Origin: Azospirillum oleiclasticum
GTDB lineage: Bacteria > Pseudomonadota > Alphaproteobacteria > Azospirillales > Azospirillaceae
NCBI RefSeq assembly: GCF_013423485.1
Contig: NZ_JABFFR010000009.1
Coordinates: forward strand, 186,001 to 250,000
Length of the DNA stretch: 64,000 bases
Reading direction: 5' to 3'
Each line of letters opens with the position of its first letter. Within the stretch, counting starts at the first letter, position 1. This document shows, in pieces, positions 1-8,267 of this stretch. A program made the translations under genes and the position numbers. The notes beneath the pieces are model-generated. The model saw nothing but the letters and a program-made list of their open reading frames with translations, did not search any database and was not told the origin of the DNA.

Positions 1-190
1 CCGATTCGTAGGCCAGCACACCGCGCTCCATCAGCGCGCCCGGCACGATGATGCGGTCACGGGTGCGGCGGTCCACCTCCTGCGACAGGCGGTCGACCGC
101 GAACCCACCGATGGAGATGAGGACCGCCACCTCGATGGCGACCACCGAGGCACCGATGCGGAAGGCGAGGCTCTTCAGGAAGCTGTGCAT
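1..190 (-). CDS. Membrane sensor protein, N-terminal part (cut by window edge)
   Basis: Only the first 63 codons are inside the window. They start at ATG 190 and run off the left end. The peptide begins MHSFLKSLAFRIGASVVAIE, has one hydrophobic segment (about residues 10-30) and then a charged stretch (VDRLSQEVDRRTRD). This is how periplasmic-sensing histidine kinases, chemoreceptors and diguanylate cyclases start, but the output domain is not visible. It lies 13 bases after the stop of the solute-binding protein upstream on the same strand and is probably co-transcribed with it. The binding protein may therefore feed a sensor rather than a permease. The exact class is unknown. Confidence 0.6.
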   Translation of the reverse strand, partial: MHSFLKSLAFRIGASVVAIEVAVLISIGGFAVDRLSQEVDRRTRDRIIVPGALMERGVLAYES

Positions 191-203
191 GGCGGTCGCC
201 GGC

Positions 204-2213
204 TCACGGTGCGATGAAGTATTGCGCCGTGTTGGACGGCGCCGGCGTCGGGTAGGCCCAGGCCTCCGGCATGGAGCGGGGCACGTTGTGGAAATCGCGG
301 CGTGCCAGCGCCTTGTATCCGGGATGGGAGGAGATGCCGATGGTCGGGAACTGCTCGGCCGTGATGCCGAGGATCGAGCGCATGAGCCGGTCCTGCTCGT
401 CGGGGTCGGGGGTGCGCTGGAGCGCCGCGAACAGGTCCATCTGCCGGAGCACGGCCGGCGGCGGCTCGATCGCGCCGGGCGCGGCGGGATCGGCGGACCA
501 GCGCGCCCACAGCGGCGCGTAGGTGGAGTTCGCCCGCATCACCGGGATGAAGGCATAGGCCTCGCGGATCGAATCCATGCCGCCGTCGGTCGACCCGATC
601 ATGGCGTCGAAGCCGTTGGTCTGCATGATCTTCACCAACTCCGCGCGGTCCCGCCGCTCCAGGCTGATCTCCACCCCGATCCGCTGCCAGTCCCGGCCGA
701 CCATGGCCAGCGCCTGCTCGTGGTGGGGCCGGTCGAGACGGACCATGACGACGAATCCGAGCCGCCGCCCGTCGGGAAGCCGGCGCACACCGTCCGCCCC
801 GCGGACCAGCCCCAGCCGGTCGAGCGTCGCGTTGGCGGCCTCCAGATCCTGCGTGGTGTGCTGCAGCGCCAGGGTCTCGTCGAAGAAGCGCGATTCCCGG
901 CGTGGCGCCACCTGGAACGGCTCCCCCTCGCCGCCATAGACCGTGTCGATGATGGCGCGGCGGTCGATCGCCTGTGACAGGGCAATGCGGAACCCGCGGT
1001 CGCCGAACAGGGCGCGCAGGACCGGGTCCGCGTGCGTCAGGTTCAGGTAGATCGGCACCGTGTTGGACTCCGACGACTGCAGCGCGATGGCGCGGTAGCC
1101 ACCGTCCAGATAGCGCTGGAGCTCCGCCTGGATCGCCGGAGCCACCACATGCCGCGCCTGCATGCCGATGCGGCGGTCGCGCAGAAACCCGGCGAACTCC
1201 TCCTGCGAGCCGGCCAGCAGGAACTCCGCCCGGTCGATGTAGGGGAGCTGATGCCCGGCCGGGTCGATCTTCCAGTAATAGGGGTTGCGCTCCGCCACCA
1301 GCCGGGGCGGGGAGCCGGGCTCCAGCCGGTCGATGACCCAGGCGCACAAGGTGGGCACCGGCACCGCCCGCTCCACCCGGTCGATGGCGTCCGCCACGGG
1401 ACGGCGCAGCAGGGAGGTCGGGTCCGAACGCCCGGACCGCACGCCGGCCCTCAGCATGAACAGCTCGCGCCAGTCGGCCAGCCCCTCGGCCTTCGCCTCG
1501 GCGTCGGCGCCCTCGGGGTTGTAGCGCTTGTGGTAGCGCATCAAGGCGTGACGCGGGAAGGCGGTGCCGGCCGACACGTCGCTTCCCGACGCGAGCGCCG
1601 GCAGGAACAGTCCGTTCGGCTGGGCGAAGACGAACCGAACGGTGTAGGGGTCGTCGATCTCCAGCCGCACCGCCCCCGCCGGCTTCGGCAGCCAGGTCGG
1701 TTCGGGCAGGTCCATGTCGGGGGACAGCAGCACGTCCTCGAACCAGAAGCGGATGTCGTCGGCCGTGTAGGGGGCGCCGTCCGACCATCTCAACCCGGGC
1801 CGCAATCGGAACGTGTAGGTCATGGCGTCGGCGCTGACCTGGAAAGACTGGGCGACGTTCGGGATCACCCGTCGCCATGCCGGATCCCAGCGGACCAGAT
1901 GCTCATAGTCGATGCTGCGGTAGATCAGCGCCGAATCGCCGTTGCCGACCATGGCCTGCGTCCAGGTGCCACCGTAGCGGCCGATCTCGTCCTCGACGCT
2001 CAACAGCAGCGGGTTGCGTGGCAGCCGCTTCTCGAGCGGCGGCAGGGCCCCGTCGCGCACGCGCGCCGTCAACTCGGGCGATTCCCGGTAGAAGGCCTGC
2101 GCCACCGCCGCCACCGGCAGGCACAGCACGAGCGCGAACGCCGCGGCGGCCAGGGGGCACAACCGGGAGCCGTCTCCACCGATAGCACTGGTCCGTTGGA
2201 ATCGGCGCAGCAT
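204..2213 (-). CDS. ABC-type family 5 extracellular solute-binding protein (second of tandem pair)
   Basis: A 669-residue secreted protein of the SBP_bac_5 (oligopeptide/nickel-type) family. It should bind a small solute in the periplasm. A signal peptide spans about residues 1-39: basic start, hydrophobic core near residues 22-37, cleavage near VAQA. Family features seen are GRYGGTW near residue 80, the LRPGLRWSDG motif, and SQAIDRRAIID in the C-terminal lobe. It is co-linear over its whole length with the neighbouring protein encoded at 2297-4303, so the two arose by tandem duplication. The gap between them is 83 bases. No permease or ATPase gene for this system is inside the window. The ligand cannot be read from sequence. 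Confidence 0.88.
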   Translation of the reverse strand: MLRRFQRTSAIGGDGSRLCPLAAAAFALVLCLPVAAVAQAFYRESPELTARVRDGALPPLEKRLPRNPLLLSVEDEIGRYGGTWTQAMVGNGDSALIYRSIDYEHLVRWDPAWRRVIPNVAQSFQVSADAMTYTFRLRPGLRWSDGAPYTADDIRFWFEDVLLSPDMDLPEPTWLPKPAGAVRLEIDDPYTVRFVFAQPNGLFLPALASGSDVSAGTAFPRHALMRYHKRYNPEGADAEAKAEGLADWRELFMLRAGVRSGRSDPTSLLRRPVADAIDRVERAVPVPTLCAWVIDRLEPGSPPRLVAERNPYYWKIDPAGHQLPYIDRAEFLLAGSQEEFAGFLRDRRIGMQARHVVAPAIQAELQRYLDGGYRAIALQSSESNTVPIYLNLTHADPVLRALFGDRGFRIALSQAIDRRAIIDTVYGGEGEPFQVAPRRESRFFDETLALQHTTQDLEAANATLDRLGLVRGADGVRRLPDGRRLGFVVMVRLDRPHHEQALAMVGRDWQRIGVEISLERRDRAELVKIMQTNGFDAMIGSTDGGMDSIREAYAFIPVMRANSTYAPLWARWSADPAAPGAIEPPPAVLRQMDLFAALQRTPDPDEQDRLMRSILGITAEQFPTIGISSHPGYKALARRDFHNVPRSMPEAWAYPTPAPSNTAQYFIAP

Positions 2214-2296
2214 GCATGGAATCCCGGCACCACTTTCCCTTTTACTGGTACCACGAAGGGTCCGTAAGAGGAAGCGGCGTGGAACCGCCCGGCATG

Positions 2297-4303
2297 TTAC
2301 GGCGGTGCAATAAAATACTGGGACGGATTGGTCGGAGCCGGGGCCGGATAGAGCCAGGATTCGGTCATCAGCCGCGGCACGTTGCGGAAATCCGTGGGCA
2401 CGACACCGGTGCGCGGCGCCTGGGTGGAAATACCGATGCTGAAGAACTGGTCAGCGGCGATGTCCAGGATGCTGGACACATGACGGGCCTGGAGCTCGGG
2501 ATCGGGGCTTTCCTGCAGCTTGGCGTAAAGCGCGAGCTGCTCCATCACCGAGGGCGGCGGCTGTTCGGAATCCGGTGCGCCGGGGTCGTCCACCCAGCGC
2601 ACCCAGGCCGGGGCAAAGAAGCTCTCGTGCAGAAGCGGCACATAGGCGTAGGCCTCCAGCACCGCGTCCATGCCGCCGTCACCGCTGCTCAGCGCCACCT
2701 CGTAGCGGTTGGACGCCACCAGATCCCGCAGCTCCTTCCGGTCGACCGGCCGCACCAGCGCCTCCACCCCCAGCTGCCGCCAGTCGCGGGCGACCATGGT
2801 CATGGCTTCCGTCTGGTGGGGGCGGTCGCGGCGGGTCAGCAGGGTCAGCCGGAACCGGTCGCCGGAGCTGTCGAGGCGGAAGCCCTCCCCGTCGCGGGCG
2901 GTGAAGCCCAGCGCGTCGAGCATCGCGTTGGCGCGCCGCGGGTCGTGGTCGAGGTGCTGGCGTGCCAGTCGGGCCGAGAAGTAGCGCGACTCCGGCCGCG
3001 GCGCCATCTGGTACGGCTCGCCCTGGCCGTTGTAGACGCGGTCGATGATGGCGCGGCGGTTGATGGCCAGCGACAGCGCGATGCGCAGATCCTTGCTGGT
3101 CAGGATGGCGCGCCGTGCCGGGTCGGGGTGGGTCTGGTTGAAGGCGAGCGGCAGCGTGTTGCTGTCCGACGGCAGCACCGTCAGCGCGCGGTAGCCACCG
3201 CGCTCCAGGATCGCCGGGATCTCGTCCTGGATGCTCTGGCCGGTGACGTGGCGGGCCTGCATGCCGATCACCCCGCGCATCAGCAGCCCCTTGAGCTGCT
3301 GGGCGTTGGCGATCTCCAGGAACTCCACCTGGTCGATGTAGGGGAGCTGGTTTCCGGCCGGATCGACCTTCCAGTAATAGGGGTTGCGCCGCGCCACCAC
3401 GCGCGCCGGATCGCCGGGCTCGCGCCGGTCGATGACCCAGGCGTTGAGGGTCGGGACCGGCTCGGCCGCCACCACCGACGACAGGTCGGGGTTGCGCTTG
3501 CGCAGCAGCGAGCCGGCGTCGGACTGGGAATTGTTGACGCGGGCGACGAGCTGGAAGCGCTCCTCCCAGCTCTTGAAGCCGAGATCCAGCGCCTCGTGGT
3601 CGGCGTCGGGATTGTAGCGGCGGTGGAAGCGCTTCAGCGCGTGCTGGGGATAGTCGGTGGCGCCGCCGAAATCCTGGCCGCCGGCGAGCGTCGCCAGGAA
3701 CAGCGCGTTGGGCTGGTCGAACCGGAAGACCACGGTGTGCTCGCCTTCGACCCGCACCTGCACGCCCTGCCGGCCGCGCGGCATCCAGTGCGGCGGCTCC
3801 CCGCCCAGTTCGCCCTCCATGAGGACGTCGTCGAACCAGAAGCGCACATCCTCCGCGGTGAAGGGGACGCCGTCCGACCAGCGCAGGCCGGGCCGCAGCT
3901 GGAAGGTGAAGACGGTTGCGTTGCCGTTGACCTGGTAGGACTGCGCCACGTTCGGCATCAGCCGCCGCCACGCCGCGTCCCAGCGCACCAGCGGCTCATA
4001 ACCGATGGTGCGGTATGGCAGCAGCCCGTCGCCCTTGCCGACCATGCCCAGCCGCCAGGTCCCGCCATAGCGGCCGATCTCCTCCTCGACCTGGAGCAGG
4101 AGCGGGTTCTTGGGCAGCCGCTGGTCGACCGGCGGCAGCTCCTTGCGCAGCGCGCGGGCCGTCAGCTCCGGCGCTTCCCGATAGAAGGACTGTGCCGCGG
4201 TCGGGGCGAAGGGCAGCGCAACCAGGACCAGTGCCGCAAGCGCCACTGTCCAAGGTCCCACCCGCAACGGGCGCCCATGACCGCTCAACCACGCTCCACG
4301 CAT
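2297..4303 (-). CDS. ABC-type family 5 extracellular solute-binding protein (first of tandem pair)
   Basis: A 668-residue periplasmic binding protein of the SBP_bac_5 family. The reading frame is open further upstream, but ATG 4303 gives a proper signal peptide (hydrophobic stretch WTVALAALVLVALPFAP, cleavage near TAAQ) and matches the paralogue at 204-2213 from its mature N-terminus (QSFYREAPELTAR against QAFYRESPELTAR). LRPGLRWSDG and LAINRRAIID are conserved. It is first in a minus-strand series of two binding proteins and a sensor start. Its promoter should lie in the 469-base region shared with the divergent AraC-family gene, which is an obvious candidate regulator. Confidence 0.88.
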   Translation of the reverse strand: MRGAWLSGHGRPLRVGPWTVALAALVLVALPFAPTAAQSFYREAPELTARALRKELPPVDQRLPKNPLLLQVEEEIGRYGGTWRLGMVGKGDGLLPYRTIGYEPLVRWDAAWRRLMPNVAQSYQVNGNATVFTFQLRPGLRWSDGVPFTAEDVRFWFDDVLMEGELGGEPPHWMPRGRQGVQVRVEGEHTVVFRFDQPNALFLATLAGGQDFGGATDYPQHALKRFHRRYNPDADHEALDLGFKSWEERFQLVARVNNSQSDAGSLLRKRNPDLSSVVAAEPVPTLNAWVIDRREPGDPARVVARRNPYYWKVDPAGNQLPYIDQVEFLEIANAQQLKGLLMRGVIGMQARHVTGQSIQDEIPAILERGGYRALTVLPSDSNTLPLAFNQTHPDPARRAILTSKDLRIALSLAINRRAIIDRVYNGQGEPYQMAPRPESRYFSARLARQHLDHDPRRANAMLDALGFTARDGEGFRLDSSGDRFRLTLLTRRDRPHQTEAMTMVARDWRQLGVEALVRPVDRKELRDLVASNRYEVALSSGDGGMDAVLEAYAYVPLLHESFFAPAWVRWVDDPGAPDSEQPPPSVMEQLALYAKLQESPDPELQARHVSSILDIAADQFFSIGISTQAPRTGVVPTDFRNVPRLMTESWLYPAPAPTNPSQYFIAPP

Positions 4304-4525
4304 CACGACCCCACGCCGCGCCTTTTGCGCCCTGCCTGCCCGTCCGTACGGAACGGTTCGGCGTTCGATTTCAATTTGGAAATTAACATTTTGGATTAAA
4401 AACGCAATCGATCCGTTATCCACGTATGCGGGACAGAGCGCGCCAGTCGCTCCACCCCGCCCGATGCGAGACATGACCCGGATATCCGCAAGCTGTCCAT
4501 ACCCACAACCATGCAATCGGCGGAC

Positions 4526-4545
4526 GCGGCGCTTTTTTGCGCCGC
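4526..4545. repeat. Perfect 7-bp inverted repeat with T6 loop
   Basis: GCGGCGC, TTTTTT, GCGCCGC: a perfect hairpin in the divergent region between the solute-binding-protein operon and the AraC-family gene. It sits in the middle of 469 bases without a convincing gene (4304-4772). The T-run is in the loop, so it is not a standard intrinsic terminator. It could be an operator or an RNA hairpin in the AraC leader. Confidence 0.45.
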
Positions 4546-4686
4546 AGCGTAAGGTCTGTGCCGGGAATTTATCCCATAGTCTGATATTCGCCGTTGGGGC
4601 CGGTAAAATGCCGGGAATGGCGGTTGACCCCGCGGGTGCCGTTCGCTTGGATACCGAACTGTTAGGATCTGGATTCGCACGCCCAG

Positions 4687-4707
4687 GCCCCGCCCGCAGG
4701 GCGGGGC
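4687..4707 (+). promoter_or_regulatory. GC-rich leader hairpin before the AraC-family gene
   Basis: GCCCCGCCC, loop GCA, GGGCGGGGC form a perfect 9-bp stem that ends 65 bases before the chosen start of the AraC-family gene at 4773. If transcribed, it would be a very stable hairpin in the 5' leader. No T-run follows, so termination is not implied. A role in translation or mRNA stability is possible but unproven. Confidence 0.4.
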
Positions 4708-4772
4708 AACCAAGAAGGCGGCGAAACGGGGAGCCGGCGGGCGGGCAGCCGCATGCCGGGGAAAGGAATCGG

Positions 4773-5621
4773 ATGACGACGGCGCTCAACATCCTGCACG
4801 GGGCGTTCGGCCGCGTGGCCCTGCTCGACATGGACCAGTCGCTGGTTCCGCACGCGCACCACCACTGCCACGTCCTGCTGAAGGGGTCGGGCGCGGACCA
4901 GGACTTCGTCGTGCGCGGCGAGACCTGCCCGCTGGAAGATGACACCGCGGTGCTCGTCAACTCCTGGGCCGAGCACGCCTACCGCCATCGGCCGGGGGAG
5001 GACCGCACGCTCATCCTGGCGCTCTACATCGAACCCGGCTGGCTGTCCGACCTCGATCTCGCCCTGACCTCCAGCGTGCACCCGACCTTCTTCTCCCAAC
5101 CCTGCGTGCGCATCACGCCGGAGGTGCGGCGGCTGGCCGGGCAGATGGCCGACATCCTGAACCTGGGCGTGGAGCTGGAGCCGGACGAGGCGGAGACGAT
5201 GATCTTCGACCTGATGATCGCGGTGATCGACCGCTTCTCCAACTGGCGCGCCTTCCGCGGCGTCCGCGCCCTGCCCGGCCGCGTCACCGATTTCCGCATC
5301 CGCCGCGCCATCGCCGCCATGCGCGCCAGCCCCATCGAGTCCGTCGACATCAACAAGCTGGCGGAGATCGCCGGCCTGTCGCGCCCGCGCTTCTTCCAGC
5401 TCTTCAAGCAGAGCACCGGCATCACCCCCTTCATGTACGCCAACGTGCTGCGGGTGGAACAGGCGGTGCGCGCGCTCAGCACCACCCGCAACCCGATCAT
5501 CGACATCTCGATGGATCTGGGCTTCGACGCGCAGAGCAACTTCACCCGCTTCTTCCGGCAGAACGTCGGCGTCACCCCGCGCGAGTACCGGAAGACGGTC
5601 AGTGTTCTGGCCCACGGATAA
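4773..5621 (+). CDS. AraC-family transcriptional regulator
   Basis: A 282-residue regulator. The N-terminal half looks like a cupin sensor domain (His-rich VPHAHHHCH near residue 28, then a beta-rich stretch). The C-terminal ~100 residues are a typical AraC double helix-turn-helix: NKLAEIAGLSRPRFFQLFKQ, then the second helix pair ending DISMDLGFDAQSNFTRFFRQ and PREYRK. The frame is open upstream to 4464, but ATG 4773 is preceded by GGAAAGGAATC, a good ribosome site, and gives the usual family length. It is divergent from the tandem solute-binding-protein genes and may control them. The effector is unknown. Confidence 0.85.
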   Translation: MTTALNILHGAFGRVALLDMDQSLVPHAHHHCHVLLKGSGADQDFVVRGETCPLEDDTAVLVNSWAEHAYRHRPGEDRTLILALYIEPGWLSDLDLALTSSVHPTFFSQPCVRITPEVRRLAGQMADILNLGVELEPDEAETMIFDLMIAVIDRFSNWRAFRGVRALPGRVTDFRIRRAIAAMRASPIESVDINKLAEIAGLSRPRFFQLFKQSTGITPFMYANVLRVEQAVRALSTTRNPIIDISMDLGFDAQSNFTRFFRQNVGVTPREYRKTVSVLAHG

Positions 5622-5723
5622 TCAGACGCAGGGATAAAACGCGAGAGCCGCCGACAGGCGGGCGCCGCCCCGCTCCGCCATCATCGCCGCCGTTCGCAGA
5701 CCGACAACGGAAGGGGACGGGCG

Positions 5724-5861
5724 ATGGGCCGGCTGCAGGCCAAGGTGGCGCAGGTGACCGGTGCGGCGCAGGGGATCGGGGCGACCGACACCCGCGCGCT
5801 GGCGGCCGAAGGTGCGCGCGTGGACGACGGCTCCGTCACCCACCGACCGGCCCATCCCTGA
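5724..5861 (+). pseudogene. Truncated short-chain dehydrogenase (N-terminal remnant)
   Basis: A 45-codon frame starting ATG 5724 after a good ribosome site (GGAAGGGGACGGGCG). It encodes MGRLQAKVAQVTGAAQGIGA and then ALAAEGARV. TGAAQGIG is the SDR cofactor-binding motif TGxxxGIG, and the order of elements matches the first ~35 residues of a classical SDR. After ARV the frame loses similarity and stops at 5859-5861, ten bases before the UbiD-like gene. The remaining ~210 residues of an SDR are missing. This looks like a deletion that brought the UbiD gene behind an SDR start. It might now act only as a leader ORF. Confidence 0.65.
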
Positions 5862-5871
5862 AGGACACGCC

Positions 5872-7311
5872 ATGACCACGACCGCCGCCGCCGCGGAGCG
5901 GCGCCCTGTCACCACGCTGCGCGACTGGCTGACCCGGCTGGCCGACACCGACCGGCTGGCCGTGGTCAAGCCGGGGGTGTCGCTGCGCCACGAGCTGGCC
6001 GCCATCTCCAAGCGGCTGGACGGCCGCAAGGCGACCGTCTTCCCCGAGCCCGACGGCCACCCTGTGCCGGTGGTCTCGGGGCTGGTGTCGTCGCGGGGCT
6101 GGATCGCCGAGGCGATGGGCGTACCGGAGAGCGCGCTGCTCGCCACCTTCCAGCACGCCTGCCTGAACCCGCTGCCCAGCCGGGAAATCACCGACGCCCC
6201 TGTGCAGCAGGTGGTGCACCGGGAGGTTGACCTGCTGCGCCAGCTTCCCGTTCCCACCCACAACGAGCATGACAGCGGCCCCTACGTCACCGCCGGGCTG
6301 GTGATCACCCGCAACCCGAAGACCGGGGTGCAGAATGTCTCCATCAACCGCTGCCAGATCAGCGGCCCCGACCGCATCGGCATCCTGATCCTGCCGCGCC
6401 ACACCATGGCCTACTACCGCATGGCGGAGGAGGCGGGGGAGCCGCTGGAGGTCGCCATCGTCGTCGGCGTTGACCCGCTGACCCTGCTCGCCTCCCAGGC
6501 CATCGTGCCGCTCGACCACGACGAGCTGGAGATCGCCGGCGCGCTGCACGGGGCGCCGCTCGACGTCGTGCAATGCCGGACCAACCGGGTGAAGGTCCCC
6601 GCCAACGCCGAGATCGTCATCGAGGGCCGCATCCTGCCGCAGGTGCGCGAGCCGGAGGGGCCGTTCGGCGAGTTCCCGCAGTACTACGGGCCGCGCGACG
6701 ACCGCCACGTGATCCAGGTGGACGCCGTCACCCATCGGCGCGGCGCGCTGTTCCACACCATCGTCGGCGGCGCGCTGGAACACCTGATGCTGGGTGGCAT
6801 CCCGCGCGAGGCGACGCTTCTGGGCCATCTGCAGCGCAGCTTCACCGGCGTGCGCGACGTGCATCTGTCGCTGGGCGGGGTGTGCCGCTACCACCTCGTC
6901 GTGCAGATCGACAAGCGCAACGAGGGCGAGCCGCGCAACATCATGATGGGGGCCTTCGCCGGCCACTACGACGTCAAGCAGGTCATCGTCGTCGACAAGG
7001 ACGTCGACATCCACAATGCCGACGAGGTGCAGTGGGCGGTCGCCACCCGCTTCCAGGCCGACCGCGACCTGCTGGTGGTGCCGAACGCGCTGGGCTCCAA
7101 GCTCGACCCGTCCGCCCGCGACGGCATCAGCGCCAAGATGGGGCTGGACTGCACGGTGCCGCTCAGCGCCCACGAGATGGAGTTCAAGCGCATCCGCGTG
7201 CCGGGCGAGGAGTCCGTGGACCCAGCCGCCGTGGTGCAGCCCGATGCCTCCGCCCTGCTGGCCGCCCTGCTCGGCCGCAACGCCACGGCGTCCGAAGGAG
7301 ACTCCGCGTGA
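5872..7311 (+). CDS. UbiD-family (de)carboxylase
   Basis: A 479-residue member of the UbiD family. These enzymes use prenylated FMN and a divalent metal to decarboxylate (or reversibly carboxylate) aromatic or alpha,beta-unsaturated acids. Family signatures seen are HNEHDSGPYVTAG with NVSINRCQ near residues 125-165, and EGPFGEFPQYY near residue 262, which carries the metal/cofactor-facing Glu. Length fits the family. ATG 5872 was chosen over earlier in-frame starts because the peptide MTTTAAAAERRPVTTLRDWL is the natural N-terminus and the SDR remnant ends just before. No ubiX-like flavin prenyltransferase is adjacent. Whether it acts in ubiquinone synthesis or aromatic catabolism is not decidable; the absence of ubi genes nearby favours the latter. 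Confidence 0.85.
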   Translation: MTTTAAAAERRPVTTLRDWLTRLADTDRLAVVKPGVSLRHELAAISKRLDGRKATVFPEPDGHPVPVVSGLVSSRGWIAEAMGVPESALLATFQHACLNPLPSREITDAPVQQVVHREVDLLRQLPVPTHNEHDSGPYVTAGLVITRNPKTGVQNVSINRCQISGPDRIGILILPRHTMAYYRMAEEAGEPLEVAIVVGVDPLTLLASQAIVPLDHDELEIAGALHGAPLDVVQCRTNRVKVPANAEIVIEGRILPQVREPEGPFGEFPQYYGPRDDRHVIQVDAVTHRRGALFHTIVGGALEHLMLGGIPREATLLGHLQRSFTGVRDVHLSLGGVCRYHLVVQIDKRNEGEPRNIMMGAFAGHYDVKQVIVVDKDVDIHNADEVQWAVATRFQADRDLLVVPNALGSKLDPSARDGISAKMGLDCTVPLSAHEMEFKRIRVPGEESVDPAAVVQPDASALLAALLGRNATASEGDSA

Positions 7312-7313
7312 CC

Positions 7314-7355
7314 CGCCAGCCGGATCACGCCAGCCGGATCACGCCAACCGGATCA
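7314..7355. repeat. 14-bp tandem repeat, three copies
   Basis: CGCCAGCCGGATCA occurs twice head to tail (7314-7327, 7328-7341), followed by a third copy with one change (CGCCAACCGGATCA, 7342-7355). It begins right after the UbiD-like stop codon and runs into the 3' end of the convergent EamA gene, whose last codons (VIRLA-stop) form part of it. It looks like slippage duplication of a coding 3' end. Confidence 0.85.
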
Positions 7356-8181
7356 CCGCGGCCCCCGCCGCGATCAGCGCCGTGGCGGCCAGCCGCGCCG
7401 GGCCGATGCGTTCCTTGAGCACCAGTGCCGAGATGGCGGTGGCGAAGAGGATCGAGCTTTCGCGCAGCACGGCCACCACGGCCACCGGCGCCATGGTCAT
7501 CGCCCACAGCGCCAGCCCGTAGGAGCCCAGCGTGCCCGCCCCGCCGAGCAGCCCCAGGTGCCAGCGTCCGCGTGTGCCCCGCCACAAGCGGCCGGGATGG
7601 CGCAGCCGCATCCAGGCGAGCAGCGGCAGGGCGGTGATGATGGCGAGCCACAGCGTGTAGGCGGCCGGTGCTCCGGACAGCCGCACCCCAATCCCGTCGA
7701 TCAGCGTGTAGCTGGCGATGGCCAGCGCGTTGACCAGCGCGAAGCGCACCGCGGCCGGGTTGCCGCCGGTGCGCCGCCCGGACTCCAGTGCCATGCCCAA
7801 CACCCCGCCGCACACCAGCACGATGCCGGCCCAGGCCGGCAGCGACAGCGTCTCCCCCATCAGCGGGCCGCTGGCGACCGCCACCAGCAGCGGCGCCGTG
7901 CCGCGCATGAGCGGGTATACCTGGCTCATGTCCCCCACGCGGTAGGCGGCGGCGACCAGCGAGAAGTAGACGACCTGCGCCACCATGGACGCGGCGAGGA
8001 AGGGCCAGGACTCCGGGGCCGGCTGCGGCAGGAAGGGCAGGACGGCCGCGGCGATCCCGGCACCCGCGGCGTTCACCATCACGATGGTGGCGAGCTTGTC
8101 GCCATCCGCCTTCACCACCGCGTTCCACACCGCGTGCAGGAACGCACCGAACAGCACGATCAGCAGGACCGACGCGCTCAT
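7339..8181 (-). CDS. EamA-family (DMT) inner-membrane transporter
   Basis: About 280 residues, almost entirely hydrophobic, with ten predicted membrane segments in two similar halves, as in the drug/metabolite transporter superfamily. Typical elements are LFGAFLHAVWNAVVK at the N-terminus, VYPLMRGTAPLLVA in the first half, and ILFATAISALVLKERIG in the second half. An adjacent GTG (8184) or ATG (8181) could start translation; GGAGG lies just upstream. The 3' end overlaps the 14-bp repeat and converges on the UbiD-like gene. The substrate cannot be inferred. Confidence 0.82.
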   Translation of the reverse strand: MSASVLLIVLFGAFLHAVWNAVVKADGDKLATIVMVNAAGAGIAAAVLPFLPQPAPESWPFLAASMVAQVVYFSLVAAAYRVGDMSQVYPLMRGTAPLLVAVASGPLMGETLSLPAWAGIVLVCGGVLGMALESGRRTGGNPAAVRFALVNALAIASYTLIDGIGVRLSGAPAAYTLWLAIITALPLLAWMRLRHPGRLWRGTRGRWHLGLLGGAGTLGSYGLALWAMTMAPVAVVAVLRESSILFATAISALVLKERIGPARLAATALIAAGAAVIRLA

Positions 8182-8267
8182 CACCCCTCCGGCCCGCCGC
8201 GACCCATGGGCCTCCGGCCCGCAAAAAGGTTCATGGGGCTGTCATAGCAGCCGACGCGTGGGCGTCC

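Noticed and set aside
2216..4399. A 727-codon plus-strand frame opposite the first solute-binding protein
   Set aside because: Composition is typical of antisense shadow frames (runs of HRR, GVGL, DGAAVD), with no signal or domain. The opposite strand has a full family match.
4396..4713. A 105-codon minus-strand frame in the region between the solute-binding and AraC genes
   Set aside because: No ribosome site and no recognisable domain. It crosses both hairpins of the intergenic region.
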